From: Saccopteryx bilineata
Taxonomy: Eukaryota; Chordata; Mammalia; Chiroptera; Emballonuridae
Reading direction: 5' to 3'
DNA: 64,000 nucleotides
Assembly: GCF_036850765.1 (NCBI RefSeq)
Contig: NC_089495.1
Location: forward strand, 124,085,033-124,149,032
In this document: positions 43,557 through 55,199 of the stretch, piece after piece
Position numbering within the stretch: position 1 is the first letter of the stretch
Layout of the letters: the number at the start of each line of letters is the position of its first letter
Position numbers and translations under genes: made by a program
The notes under the pieces: model-generated
What the model saw: the letters and a program-made list of their open reading frames with translations, nothing else
Told to the model about the DNA's origin: nothing
The model's database searches: none

Positions 43557-44083
43557 TGCATTAGATTCGGACAGATGGTAATGAAACAATGGAGCCAAGA
43601 ACTGGTGGGCCATTACCTTTAATCCTAGCTTGCACCCGGTGGGCAAGTAAAAACACACACTGGGCTCCAAAACACACACAGTACTCACAAAGCTACAGAC
43701 TTATCCAAGTTTCCTAGAATCAAAGGTTTCTAGCTCACCAGACTTAATCACCTCTGTTCCCCATCTCCTTCTCTCTGCACAAACTGGCTTCTCCTTCAGC
43801 GCTCCACCATCTTGGCTGCTCCTCCTCTCCTCCACATGGCCTTTCTCTGCTCTCCTACAGCATGGGCTCCTCCTAGAACGTAATCGCTCTTCCCCTGGAA
43901 CAACATATTCTCTCTTCCTTTTAAAACCTTTTGGCGTGAAAGCCCTCGTCCAACACATATTAACATAATCACACCCATCACAAGCAAGAAAGGCAACTAA
44001 TATTATCACCTGGGTGACAGGCTTCCACATGGGCAGTGCCATCTTTAACAAAGTGAGCATAATATATTTTTTCTGCCCAACAC
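43557..44083 (-). mobile_element. LTR, probably endogenous retroviral
   Basis: On the minus strand it starts TGTTGGGCAGAAAAAATATA and ends before AACCTGCATAGG. The flanks CAGGTT (43551-43556) and CAGGGA (44084-44089) could be a decayed 6-bp duplication. ATTAAAGG near 43610 may serve as polyadenylation signal. Open frames of up to 119 codons on the minus strand lie inside the LTR and match no protein I recognise. Confidence 0.5.
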
Positions 44084-44089
44084 AGGGAG

Positions 44090-45780
44090 AGTGGACTTAG
44101 GTGCAGGCTTAGTTTGGTAACAGTGCCTGTTTCTTATCTGGTGTGGACTTCTTCAGTCTTCCCAGGTTGTGGTCCCAGCCTCAGGAGGAACTTATGACCT
44201 TGAATTCTTTTGGTAGGTACTGCTTTTCGGCAGATAAGGGTAGTGGAAACTAAAACAAACCCTCATTCTGGAACCCTTTTAGCTGCTTCTTTTAAAATCT
44301 AATTTTGCTAGAAATCCAGGAAGTTACTCTCTGCTCCCCTCCTGAAGAAGGGGAAGTTGAAGTGACTCAGATCCGAAGGAGTAAGGAGAGAAATCTGTTG
44401 GGCCTCAGTCTTGAGCCCCTCCCCTTACCCCCCCCCCAAACCGCTAGGGCAGCTGAGCTCCCCAGTGAGTGCTGCGTCCACCAGCAGTCCCACTCTGCAC
44501 AGGAACAGTGGTTTGTGTGTCACCTGCAAGAGTTCACTTACCCCCAGGCATGTAATTTACTGTCAGGAAATCGATTACTTATGTATTGGAGAAAAACAGC
44601 TGCTCTGTGTCAGGTTTTAGTGACTTCATATTCCAGGGTGGAGTGAAGATTTTAATTTATTCAGCCACCTGAGTTATATAGACTGAGGGTGGAGAGGAGG
44701 AGGGTGAGGGAGGGGGCGACAAAGAGTTACAAAAAAATCAGCTTCCAGTAACACCACTTGACTTATACTGGGTGAGGCTTGGTAATTCACTTTCATCTCA
44801 TTTACTCAACAGATTTCTCAGGCTGTGGTCATTCTGTTCTCCACTTTGTAGCTAGAGGGCTGGGACACAGGACAGCCCCTACCAGAGCCCTTCAGCTTCA
44901 GTGCTGGGGCTTAAATGAGGGCTGTGCCTGACTCTGACAGCCACATCAAATGAAGAGTCTCATTCAGCTCATTTTAAGCTAAAAATATATAAAAGTATTA
45001 AAGTATTTTAAAAACAAAGTATGTATATCCGTTCTCTTATGCCCAGTTAATGAAGACCTAGCAGGAAAGAGAGAGAGCAACACAGTCCAGGGAAGCAGGA
45101 AGGCCGCTCTGCAGCAAGACCAGAGCTGCCCAGCCCACGGACACCAGTGTTTGTCATGAGCTCGTCCACTGAGGGTCGTGGGTGATTTCCAGCGACTTAA
45201 AGGTGCTACTCTCGGCTTTCTTGCTAGCAACACACGGGCTCATTTTGCAGTGTTTCTAAAGGCTGTGCACGTGTGGATGGTTGCGTTGGTTTTCAGGCTT
45301 AGAGCATCCCAACCCTGTCAGTGACACCGGAAGTCCCCCTGACAAGGGCCTTTGCTGACCGGTTTCATTCCACAGTCTCTGAACATCACAATGTGGGGTT
45401 CCCATTTAATTCCTTGTTCTCAGCCCCCTCTGCCCATGTTCTCCCACGTGCATGCTCGCGCACGCAGGTAAGGGAAATGGAACAGCCAGGGGATGGGCCC
45501 CAGTTTTAGAAGATGATTGTATACAGGTGTCATTTTACACTCCAAATGATATTTTATCTCCATTCTATTTAAACTGTCATCCCAAGAAAGAAAGGATGAC
45601 ACAGAAGTAAAGGCTGTTTAATCAGATTGTCTCATTGCCTCCCTCTGGAGGAGAGTGCTGGAGCTAACTGTTCAGAGGGTTCCTTTCTGTAGCGTTTATT
45701 TTGTATGTGGCCTTGGAAGTATATACTGCTTCACATATTCTAAAAGGAACAAAATAGCCACAAGTAGGTACTTAGTATCT
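44090..45780. other. No gene or clear repeat recognised
   Basis: Unassigned sequence with a C run near 44430, a GA-rich patch near 44685-44720 and a TG/GC-rich patch near 45260. No exon is supported. Confidence 0.35.
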
Positions 45781-45782
45781 AC

Positions 45783-46510
45783 TGTTAAAGGACAAAATTC
45801 AATTGAGTACATTTGATAATAGAATTACTTTATTAAGTGATTCATGAACTAGGCAGCATCCCATCTGACCGCCAGAGGTCAGATAAAGGGAAGCTTTTTA
45901 TAGGCGGAAGGGTGGGGCAAGGAGAGTTTTTAGTAAAAGAAAAAAAAGATTTTTATTTTATTTATTTATTTATTTTTATAGAGACAGAGTCAGAGAGAGG
46001 GATAGATGATAGATAGGGACAGATAGAAACAGAGAGAGATGAGAAGCATCAATCCGTTTTTCTTTTTTTGTTTGGTTTTGGGTATTTTTTTGTTTTTGTG
46101 GGGGTTACAGAAACAGAGAGTCAGAGAGAGGGACAGACAGGGACAAACAGAAATGGAGAGAGATGAGAAGCATCAATCCTCAGTTTTTCGTTGTGACACC
46201 TTAGTTATTCATTGATTGCTTTCTCCTATGTGTCTTGACCGCGGGCCTTCAGCAGACCGAGTAACCCCTTGCTCAAGCTAGCGACCTTGGGTCCAAGCTG
46301 GTGAGTTTTTGCTCAAACCAGATGAGCTTGCACTCAAGCTGGCGACCTCGGGGTCTTGAACCTGGGTCCTCTGCATCCCAGTCCGATGCTCTATCCACTG
46401 CGCCACCGCCTGGTCAGGCATGAAAGAAAGGATTCTTTTTAGGCCAGATCTTTTGGGATGAAGGGAATAACGGGTCTTATCAGGCAGATCACCTCCTTAG
46501 TATTGATCAG
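45783..46510 (-). mobile_element. LTR fragment carrying SINE insertions
   Basis: The minus strand shows CTATAAAAAGCTTCC (TATA-like, near 45898) and CACTTAATAAAGTAATTC (near 45835), then an end at CCTTTAACA. Right edge unclear because two SINEs lie at 45942-46419. Family not named. Confidence 0.5.
45942..46419 (-). mobile_element. Two family-B SINEs, one inserted in the other
   Basis: The plus strand shows a reverse 3' half (tail to GATGAGAAGCATCAATCCG) at 45942-46070. It is followed by a second complete reverse copy with its own tail at 46071-46419, ending GCCACCGCCTGGTCAGGC. Confidence 0.85.
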
Positions 46511-46688
46511 GAAATTCCAGACTGGTAGGTCAGTGGCTTTCAACCTTCTTACACTTGGTGGCTGGTAACTTAGCCAGCCAGAAACAGATACATGCAATGA
46601 ATAAAGTTATCTTACTGTGCATAACAGTGCAACATGGTACAAGCTGGTGCTTGATTCCTGAACTCCACCTGTATGATGCATTGACTAT

Positions 46689-46881
46689 TTTTTTTTATTT
46701 ATTCATTTTAGAGAGGAGAGGGGGGGGGAGAGAGACAGAGAGAGGAGAGAGAGACAGGGGGGGAGGAGCTGGAAGCATCAACTCCCATATGTGCCTTGAC
46801 CAGGCAAGCCCAGGGTTTCGAACTGGCGACCTCAGCATTTCCAGGTCGACACTATATCCACTGCGCCACCACAGGTCAGGC
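46689..46881 (-). mobile_element. Short SINE, family C
   Basis: Reverse of GCCTGACCTGTGGTGGCGCA with a GAAATGCTGAGGTCGCCAG segment and a short CT/A tail, about 190 bp. Flanks repeat GATGCATTGACTAT. It differs from family B by lacking the long central units. Confidence 0.9.
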
Positions 46882-47101
46882 CTGATGCATTGACTATCAC
46901 ATAAGTTTGTCCAAATGCTTTTTGTCTCTTGTGCGTGGTTTGTAAATGCTCTACACAAGGCAAAAGGTTGTTCAAACGAGCTTACAATTTCCAAAGCTAT
47001 CTAAGACAACCCCAATAGTATTTTCATCAATGATACAGGCTGATAAGTGGCCATCACCCTGAGCATAAGCAAATTCCACTAAGATTGTTGAATCTATAAT
47101 C

Positions 47102-47504
47102 TTTTTTTTTTTTTTTTTTTTGTATTTTTCTGAAGCTGGAAACGGGGAGAGACAGTCAGACAGACTCCCGCATGCGCCCGACCGGGAGCCACCCGGCACG
47201 CCCACAAGGGGCGACGCTCTGCCCACCCGGGGACGATGCTCTGCCCCTCCGGGGCGTCGCTCTGTTGCGACCAGAGCCACTCTAGCGCCTGGGGCAGAGG
47301 CCAAGGAGCCATCCCCAGCGCCCAGGCCATCTTTGCTCCAATGGAGCCTTGGCTGCGGGAGGGGAAGAGAGAGACAGAGAGGAAGGAGGGGGTGAGGGGT
47401 GGAGAAGCAAATGGGCGCTTCTCCTATGTGCCCTGGCTGGGAATCGAACCCGGGTCCCCCGCACGCCAGGCCGACGCTCTACCGCTAAGCCAACTGGCCA
47501 GGGC
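47102..47504 (-). mobile_element. Family-A SINE, first of a pair
   Basis: Complete reverse copy from a long T run to CCAACTGGCCAGGGC. Flanked by GAATCTATAATC at 47090-47101 and 47505-47516. It has an additional GGGGCGACGCTCTGCCC-type unit near 47205-47250. Confidence 0.94.
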
Positions 47505-47516
47505 GAATCTATAATC

Positions 47517-47878
47517 TTTTATTTTTTTTAATTTTATTTTTCTTCTGAAGCTGGAAATGGAGAGAGACAGTCAGACAGACTCCCGCTTGCGCCCGACCTG
47601 GATCCCCCCCACACGTCCACCAGGGGCGACGCTCTGCCCCTCTGGGGCGTCGCTCTGTTGCGACCAGAGCCACTCTAGCGCCTGGGGCAGAGGCCAAGGA
47701 GCCATCCCCAGCGCCCAGGCCATCCTTGCTCCAATGGAGCCTCGGCTGCGGGAGGGGAAGAGAGAGACAGAGAGGAAGGAGGGGGTGAGGGGTGGAGAAG
47801 CAAATGGGCGCTTCCCCTGTGTGCCCTGGCCGGGAATTAACCCGGGTCCCCCTGCACGCCAGGCCGACGCTCTACCGC
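47517..47878 (-). mobile_element. Family-A SINE, second of a pair, 5'-truncated
   Basis: Reverse copy ending at CGCTCTACCGC, so it lacks the first 20 or so bases of the head. Flanked by GAATCTATAATC at 47505-47516 and 47879-47890, the same target as its neighbour. Confidence 0.93.
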
Positions 47879-47890
47879 GAATCTATAATC

Positions 47891-48635
47891 TTTATACAAC
47901 CTCAGGGGTGGTTAACTTTTCGGCGGACTGGCGTTTGAAAAACACAGATTGGTTGTGAAGTTTTAGTTGTTGACATGGCTGAGCAAAGGTGATTGCATTC
48001 TGGCCTGTTTTTTTTCCTCACACTACTCATTCACAGCCATTGGAGTCCCCAGTTTCACTGTAGGTCAGCAGATTGTCATCCACTACATTAATTAAATGCA
48101 TAAAATGCTCATGCCCTAATACGTACATTTTTGGGAAGTGGTCTCATAATTCGTCATTTGTGCGCTTGCAAATATTTTCCTTGAAATATCCTGCGCTTCT
48201 CAATTCTGAACTTCGTGTACAAACAGCACAATGGTTGGAACCAACTGCTGGCAAACTGCTTTGCCTTTAACTTTTGTCATGTTACCCAGAATAGAGAAGT
48301 GGACTTGTTTACTTGGTTCTCATTGAGGAACATTCTTTGTCTTCCAAGGAATATATGAGAAGAGTTCCTGTATTAGAACATGAAGCTCTGAACAGTGACT
48401 GCTCCGCTGGAGTATTTAGACCTGATGACTGAGCTCCAAGAGGAAACTGCAGGGAGAGGAGGTGGCCTGTGTTGTGGCACTGTAAGAAGGCAGTTGTTTT
48501 GGTGGGGGACAGTCCTTCGTCTCTGTTCAGAGAGCCTGGGTCTTAAAGCAGTCAGTTACGGAAGAGGCTGGTGTGAGAACAGTGCGGAGCCCACTGGCAG
48601 ACTTCCACCCTCTAGGAGTGAAAGAGGCCTTTGGT
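47891..48635. other. No gene recognised; hAT-like sequence possible at 47905-48260
   Basis: GGTTAACTTTTCGGCGGACTGG resembles the inner part of a hAT terminal region, but the matching end was not found. Otherwise unassigned. Confidence 0.3.
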
Positions 48636-48639
48636 GTTT

Positions 48640-49220
48640 AATTCTCAAATCAGCCCCAAACTGGAAGCAACCACAGACAAAAAGGGGAAACGAATTAAAC
48701 TATGGTACAGCTGCACAGTAGAAAGGAGCTTATGATATTTTGATGAGTGGGAGGAAGAAAAGGTTTCAGGATGCCATATTATTTTGTTTATACAGAGTCT
48801 AAAGTCAGGCAAAAGTGATTCTGAGGTGACAGGCCAGAAAACTCGTGGGGGATGGAAGGTCGGTGGGGCAGAGGTAAGGGAGCTTTTGGAACAGGTCCTT
48901 ACCTTGATCTATCGGTGGTCCTATCTGCATGTCTAAAAACACCTAAAATTTGTGCTTTTTACTATATGTAAATTATACCTCAATAAAAGTCATTGTGTAC
49001 ATACTGTGTGATTTCATTTGCAAAAATCATAAACAGGAAAACTAAGCTATGATGTAGATGTCAGGAGGGGGTTGCCTTTGGGGAGGTAGTAGAAATAGGA
49101 CAAGGGACTTCTGGGGACAGTTGTGATAGAGTTCTTGGTTGGGGCTGTGGTCACACAGGTGTCTTCTCTCTGAGGTAGTCCAACCGTATGCTGAGGATTT
49201 GTGAACACTTCAATAATAGA
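48640..49220 (+). mobile_element. Old L1M 3' region
   Basis: CAGCCCCAAACTGGAAGCAA, ACTATGGTACAGCTGCACAG and AATTATACCTCAATAAAAGT follow the tail of ancient L1 elements. A second L1M-like piece continues to 49220. Confidence 0.7.
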
Positions 49221-49294
49221 TTATTCAAAATATTATTTACAGTTATGATCCTGGATTTTGGTGGAAAGATACATTCAAAGAAAACTGGAAGAGA

Positions 49295-49484
49295 CTTGTG
49301 TTAGCTTCCTGTGGCTGCCTTAACAAAGTCCTGCTCACTCAAGTGGCTGCAAGAACTCACATGTATCATCTTACAGTTCTGGAGGTTAGCAGTATGACTT
49401 GGTCTCACTTGGTCCAAAAGCAAGGTATGATTAGGACCCAGGTGGTCACATGGGCCACCTGGATGATCCAGGCTAATCTCCCCC

Positions 49485-49527
<43 letters not shown>

Positions 49528-49978
49528 CAGAGACAGAGTCAGAGAGAGAGACAGATGGGGACAGACAGACAGGAAAGGAGAGAGATAAGAAACATCAATT
49601 CTTCGTTGCAGTTCCTTAGTTGTTCATTGATTGCTTTCTTATATGGTGCCTTGACTGGGGGCTACAGAAGACCAAGTGACCTCTTGCTCAAGCCAACGAC
49701 CTTGGGCTCAAGCTGGTGAGCCTTGCTCAAACCAGATGAGCCCATGCTCAAGCTGGCGACCTCAGGGTCTCAAACCTGAGTCCTCTGCATCCCAGTCCAA
49801 CGCTTTATCCACTGCGCCACCGCCTGGTCAGGCTAATCTCCCTATTTTTAAGGTAATCTGATTAGTGCCCTGAATTCCATCTGCAACATGAATTCCCCTT
49901 TGTCACATGACCTAATATTCATAAGTTCCCGTTTCAGAGGTAGACATCTCTTGGGGGCCGTTATTTTGCCAACTTCAA
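49295..49978 (-). mobile_element. MaLR LTR (MLT1/MST-like) split by a SINE
   Basis: GTTAGCTTCCTGTGGCTGCC, CATCTTACAGTTCTGGAGGT, CCACCTGGATGATCCAGGCT and GGGGGCCGTTATTTTGCC follow the reverse of a MaLR LTR. A family-B SINE interrupts it at 49482-49832. Confidence 0.75.
49482..49832 (-). mobile_element. Family-B SINE with TG-repeat tail
   Basis: Flanked by AGGCTAATCTCCC on both sides. Between the left flank and the SINE body is a TG dinucleotide run (49490-49526), the complement of an expanded CA tail. Confidence 0.9.
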
Positions 49979-50007
49979 GTGTGCAATAAAAAAGTAAAGA
50001 AGTCAAG

Positions 50008-50411
50008 ACCCTGGCCAGTTGGCTCAGTGGTAGAGTGTTGGCCTGGCATGCAGGAGTCCTGGGTTCGATTCCTGGCCAGGGCACACAGAAGAAGCACCTA
50101 TCTGCTTTTCCAACCCTCTCCCTCTCCTTCCTCTCTGTCTCTCTCTTTCTCTCTCACAGCCAAGGCTCCATTGGAGTGAAGTTGGCCCAGGGACTGAGGA
50201 TGGCTCTATGGCCTCTACCTCAGGTGCTAGAATGGCTCCAGTTGCAATGGAGCATTGCCCCAAGTGGGCAGAGCATCGCCCCCTAGTGGGCATGCCGGGT
50301 GGATCCCAGTTGGGTGCATGTGGGAGTCTGTCTCTGCTTCCCCACTTCTCACTTTAGAAAAATACCAAAAAAAAAAACAAAAAAAAACAAAGGTATGAAA
50401 AAAATAGTAAT
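50008..50411 (+). mobile_element. Family-A SINE, full length
   Basis: From ACCCTGGCCAGTTGGCTCAG to an interrupted A tail. The flanks contain GAAGTCAA on both sides. Confidence 0.88.
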
Positions 50412-50620
50412 GAAGTCAAATTTCTAAGTATAAGCAAGGGTCCTACCCCCACCCTTTTTTTCTTATCTGTATTTTTAGTTTTCCTGGGAATATGTGTACT
50501 GCTATTGAGATAAGAATTAAATCTCAGTTGTCCCTGTGGATGGTGTCTTTCTGAGGTGTGGCCAGTCTGCTGGGCAAGGCAGTTCTGAGCAGCTGATCAT
50601 GCATCTGAGCCTTTGATGTC

Positions 50621-51057
50621 TGCCACAAACCAGCGTGATTCATAATTGTGCAGGTCTTGAGTGGGAATGGTGTGGGATTAGGAAATAGAGAAAAAGAGTA
50701 GGATCTCTCTGTAGGCTGATCCTACAAGAGCAAAAGCACCTCCAAATAAGCTCTATTTTATAGAGCAGAGAGCAAAGCTATTTGCAAAACAAAGAGAGCT
50801 CAGATACAAAGTCACATTTCTGAAGTATACCAAGAATTCTCCCAAGAGTGCAGAAACTCCCCACCATACATAACATCTCAACTTCATAAAACAGAGGGTA
50901 AAAAGAAAATTGCCTTTAGCAAGCAAGAGATATGGGGGATGGGATGAGTAGAAACAATCAGCATCACAGCTAACATGGAGGTGTGGGAAAGAGCTTAGCT
51001 TTTGGACTAACCTTTAAACTGCAAGGATCTTTGTCAGCTTGCAGCCTGCCTTCCACA
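50621..51057 (-). mobile_element. Class II (ERVK-type) solo LTR, copy 2
   Basis: Left end TGCCACAAACC, right end CCTTCCACA, with an exact 6-bp duplication GATGTC at 50615-50620 and 51058-51063. TCTATAAAATAGAGC on the minus strand (near 50760) is TATA- or AATAAA-like. It aligns with the LTR at 22141-22960 once the SINE in that copy is ignored. Confidence 0.9.
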
Positions 51058-51202
51058 GATGTCCAAAAAGACATGGTAAAAAACACTTAGGCCTTGAGCA
51101 GATCCCCACATGTTGTCACTGCCCTTAGAAACTCTTCCCTCCACATGTGCAGGGTGACCCTACCCAGGAAAACAGCTTTTCTGCTTAAACTTTTGATCAC
51201 AC

Positions 51203-51581
51203 GTTTTTTTCTTTTTTTTCTTTTTGTATTTTTCTGAAGCTGGAAACGGGGAGAGACAGTCAGACAGACTCCCGCATGCGCCCGACCGGGATCCACCCAG
51301 CATGCCCACTGCGCCCTCTGCCCCTCTGGGGCGTTGCTCTGTCGTGACCAGAGCCACTCTAGCGCCTGGGGCAGAGGCCAAGGAGCCATCCCCAGCGCCC
51401 GGGCCATCTTTGCTCCAATGGAGCCTCGCTGCGGGAGGGGAAGAGAGAGACAGAGGGGAAGGAGAGGGGGAGGGGTGGAGAAGCAGATGGGCGCTTCTCC
51501 TGTGTGCCCTGGCCGGGAATTGAACCCGGGACTTCTGCACGGCAGGCTGACGCTCTACCACTGAGCCAACCGGCCAGGGCC
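51203..51581 (-). mobile_element. Family-A SINE, full length
   Basis: Reverse copy ending CCAACCGGCCAGGGC. TTGATCACAC flanks it at about 51193-51202 and 51582-51591. A small deletion in the CCCCTGGTGGGC region is seen. Confidence 0.93.
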
Positions 51582-51591
51582 TTGATCACAC

Positions 51592-52255
51592 TTTTTAAAG
51601 TTTAACTTTTGAAATAGAAGGATGCTCTACTTCAGACTTTTAAAAACACGTGAAACAAATTACATTTGGCGGATCAAAGTATGGGCAACTTGCCTGTCCT
51701 TAGTGATCCTGTTTGCAGGAAAGTTCCTGGTCACCTTCCCTGGTGTCCTTGTGAGGGTGTCACTGCTACTGCCCACAGAGCTGCAGTGTGTGAGTCTGTT
51801 GCCCGCTTCTTGCATCCACTCCTTCGCCCTCTGTGCCAGCCCTCCTCAGGGTGCTGTCTGTGTCACAGGCCATTACAGCAGTCTGGGTAACAAGTTAGAA
51901 GGGAAAGGTTCTGAGTGTTCTCAGCTGACCCAGACCTGACTACTGCTGGGACTGAGATCACCATTTGAGACAACTAATTCAAAAATGAAGCTCCTTCAGG
52001 CGTTCTGTGCTTCCTATGAGGGCAAGTTAAACATGAGACATTCTTTTTACTGTATTTGACTTTATGCCATGGTTGCTCCTGCCTCTCCTATAAACACCTC
52101 TTATCCTCTTTATAGGCAAGGCCTACAGTCCTCCCAGGCACAAGCCTCCTGATCCCAGGAGAGAGATCCTGGCTGCTAAATGTAGGTGCAAATAAAATCA
52201 CTAAAGGCCCTTCTGGGGGAGGAGATACAATGTTGGTACCCTCTCATTAAATGGA
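51592..52255. other. No gene or clear repeat recognised
   Basis: Unassigned sequence. Overlapping frames at 51622-51939 lack exon context. Confidence 0.35.
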
Positions 52256-52258
52256 ATC

Positions 52259-52307
52259 TTTTTTTTTTAAGATTTTATTTATTTTAGAGAGGAGAGGAGA
52301 GGAGAGG

Positions 52308-52338
<31 letters not shown>

Positions 52339-52450
52339 CAGGAAGCACCAACTCCCATATATGCCTTGACCAGGCAAGCCCAGGGTTTTGAACCAACAAC
52401 CTTAGCATTGCAGGTTGACACTTTATCCACTGCATCACCACAGGTCAGGC
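52259..52450 (-). mobile_element. Family-C SINE with GA-rich tract
   Basis: Reverse copy ending CATCACCACAGGTCAGGC. The GAGAG(G) tract at 52286-52338 is its expanded CT region. Flanks TTAAATGGAATCT and CTAAATGGGATCT. Confidence 0.88.
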
Positions 52451-53945
52451 TCTAAATGGGATCTCTTCTGCAATGCTGTTTTTGTGGCCACCTCAATATC
52501 TGTGATGAATGACACAGTCACAGCAATGCTAGAAGCCACTCCTCTCCAGCCCACCTCGTAATTCAAAAGTCAGGCACAAGCTGCAGACAACCGTGAAGCC
52601 CCCATGGTACTCAGGAGGCCGCCACTGTGAACCATGGGGTGCAGTGCTGTCTTCTTGTTTTGCCCATAGTCACTTATTTTAGCCATTCACTCCTGAAAAC
52701 AACCCCCTTCCAGCTCCTTCCTGTGTCTGACCATCCAGTTTACAGATAAATTGGTAAATGCGAGTGTGGGTGTTTCCCATTGGCAATGGCTGGCAGCATG
52801 TGTCCACAGCTGTGTAATTAGACTTAGAGCTCCAAGTCCCTCAGGTTGGCCTTTGGCACCTAAGTTTGGGCCATGGTGTGTTCATCGATGACTCCTCTTG
52901 TTTTAGGTCCTTTTGGGGATCAGACCCTTGTTCTTGGCTCTGTGGAGGGGCCATTACTCTGGGGGGCTGCCCACCTCCAAGAAAAGGGACATTGTCTGCT
53001 CTGTTGACCCAGTCTGTTGTTGCAACCAAATCAGAGTGTTCTTGTCTTGAAACTTAGAAAATCAGCCCTTGTTTCCTGAGTAAAAAGGAACAAAATCACA
53101 CTGTGGGAGGTTGTGGGGGATGCTTTCCAAGTATCTGCACGTCCTTGGCAGAACAGAGCAGAACACTTGCATCTGAAATCCTCTTTATTGAGGCCTGTGT
53201 GGAAGTCAGTTCCTTGTGTGGTAAAGCAAAGCACAGGAAAGGAACAGAAAAGTTTTGGATCTTGTTATTAAACCCCACAGCAATTCACAGGAATGGAAGG
53301 GGCATTGTACAGGCTCTCTGCTGGAGGGAGTTGGTGTGCCCGAGGGACCCCTACACCAGTCAGAGCCTTATGGGAGCTGCGAGAAAATCCTGGCCGCAGA
53401 ACCAGAGGAAGGAGTTCATTCTCACCTTTGCATCTGGGTACCACTCAACTAGGAGGGATGGCACGATTTCAGAGGGTGGAGACTGGGAGAAAGACCTTAC
53501 GGATGGAAGAGGCTCACAGCTCTAGAGGCGACAGGGAGAGAGATGTGTGCATCTAGGACAGCGAGTCCTCGGGCAACGGCATGATGGACCTGGCTGTTAG
53601 CCCTTGGCTCCTGGTCCCCAGTAAAACTAAAATCTCAAATTTTTATCACTGTTTTCACATTGTGTTTACAAGTCTGAGAACTAGCACAGCGGTAAATTTG
53701 CTAAAAGGGGTTTTGATTTAGAATTAGAAGGGACAGTTTTGGCAGTAACAGCACATTCAGATCATCTTGGAATTTCATAGACGTTTCTGCAGCCCTCTCG
53801 CCTGCCTCCAAGAACCTACCTAGCAGGGTACCCGTGGCTGACTGCGAAGCTCCGCACCCTGCTCCATCCACCTGTGGGCACGTGTGGAGGCTAGGCTGTG
53901 CATCGTGATTACAGGCCAGTGCCCCATCTTTGCAAAATTAAGCAT
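52451..53945. other. No gene recognised
   Basis: Unassigned sequence. A 140-codon plus-strand frame (53103-53525) overlaps other frames, has no domain I recognise and no flanking splice evidence. It is left uncalled. Confidence 0.4.
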
Positions 53946-53950
53946 CTTTT

Positions 53951-54310
53951 GGGGGGGGTATTTTTCTGAAATGAGAAGCGGGGAGGCAGACTCCTGCATG
54001 CGCCCTACCGGTATCCACCCAGCATGCCCACCAGGGGGCGGTGCTTGGCCCCTCTGGGGCGTTGCTCCTCTGCGATTGGAGCCATTCTAGCGCCTGGAGC
54101 AGAGGAGGCCATGGAGCCATCCTCAGAGCTCAGGGCCAACTTTGCTCTAATGGAGCCTTAGCTGTGGGAAGAGAAGAGAGACAAAGAGGGAGGTGAGGGA
54201 GAAGGGTGGAGAAGCAGATGCGCGCTTCTCCTGTGTGCCTTGGCCGGATATCGAACCCGGGACTTCCACACACCGGGCAAACACTCTACCTCTGAGCCAA
54301 CCAGCCAGGG
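53951..54310 (-). mobile_element. Family-A SINE, full length
   Basis: Reverse copy ending CCAACCAGCCAGGGC. The flanks AAAATTAAGCATCTT and AAAATTAATCATCTT are a near-exact duplication. Confidence 0.92.
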
Positions 54311-54591
54311 CAAAATTAATCATCTTAAGCATCCTTTTCATTGGCCATGATTGGTTATCTCTGGGTCTGTTGAGCACCATCTACCCAGCCATTTACTGTC
54401 TTTCTCTGTTCTCTGCAGTAAATGCTACTAAAGTCATCCGTATGTAAAGGCACTTTGGGGGTTACATGCAGAAACTCAGCCAGCATCTTCACAGAAGACA
54501 GGTATGTTTCAAGTCTCGATGAGCTATTCTCACCAGCTGAATGAATGTTTTGACAGCCTAATGGGGATTGATGTGATCTATAGCTTTTATG

Positions 54592-55194
54592 AAACTTGTT
54601 TTTTTGTTTGTTTGTTTTTAATCTTTTTTTAAATTTTATTTTTATTTTATTTATTCATTTTTAGAAAGGAGAGAGAGAGAGAGACAGACAGAGAGAAAGA
54701 CAGAGAGAGAGAGAGAGGAGAGGAGAGAGAGACGGGGGGAGAAGTAGGAAGCATCAACTCCCATATGTGCCTTGACCAGGCAAGCCCAGGGTTTCGAACT
54801 GGCGACCTCAGCATTTCCAGGTCGCTTTATCCACTGTGCCACCACAGGTCAGGCTAACTTGTTTTGTTTTGTTTTGTTTACAGAGACAGAGAGTCAAAGA
54901 GAGGGACAAATGGGAACAGACAGACAGGAACAGAGAGAGATGAGAAGCATCAATCATCAGTTTTTTGTTGCAACACCTTAGTTATTCATTGATTGCTTTC
55001 TCATATGTGACCTAACCATGGGCCTTCAGCAGACCGAGCAACCCCTTGCTCGAGCCAGTGACCTTGGGTCCAAGCTGGTGAGCTTTTCTTAAACCAGATG
55101 AACCCGCGCTCAAGCTGGTGAGCTCGGGGTCTCGAACCTGGGTCCTCTGCATCCCAGTCCGATGCTCTATCCACTGCACCATCTCCTGGTCAGG
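54592..55194 (-). mobile_element. Family-B SINE with a family-C SINE in its tail
   Basis: The outer copy is flanked by TGTGATCTATAGCTTTTATG (54572-54591) and TGTGATCTATATCTTTTAGA (from 55195). Within its tail a family-C SINE sits at about 54610-54855, flanked by AACTTGTTTT. Confidence 0.88.
54610..54855 (-). mobile_element. Family-C SINE nested in a family-B tail
   Basis: Reverse copy with a GA-rich tract at 54666-54735, ending GCCACCACAGGTCAGGC. The younger of the two elements here. Confidence 0.85.
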
Positions 55195-55199
55195 TGTGA

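Noticed and set aside
43701..44060. 119-codon minus-strand frame
   Set aside because: Falls within a probable LTR and shows no recognised domain; the arginine-rich composition is unremarkable.
53103..53525. 140-codon plus-strand frame
   Set aside because: No domain, no splice or promoter context, and competing frames overlap it; length is within chance for this window.
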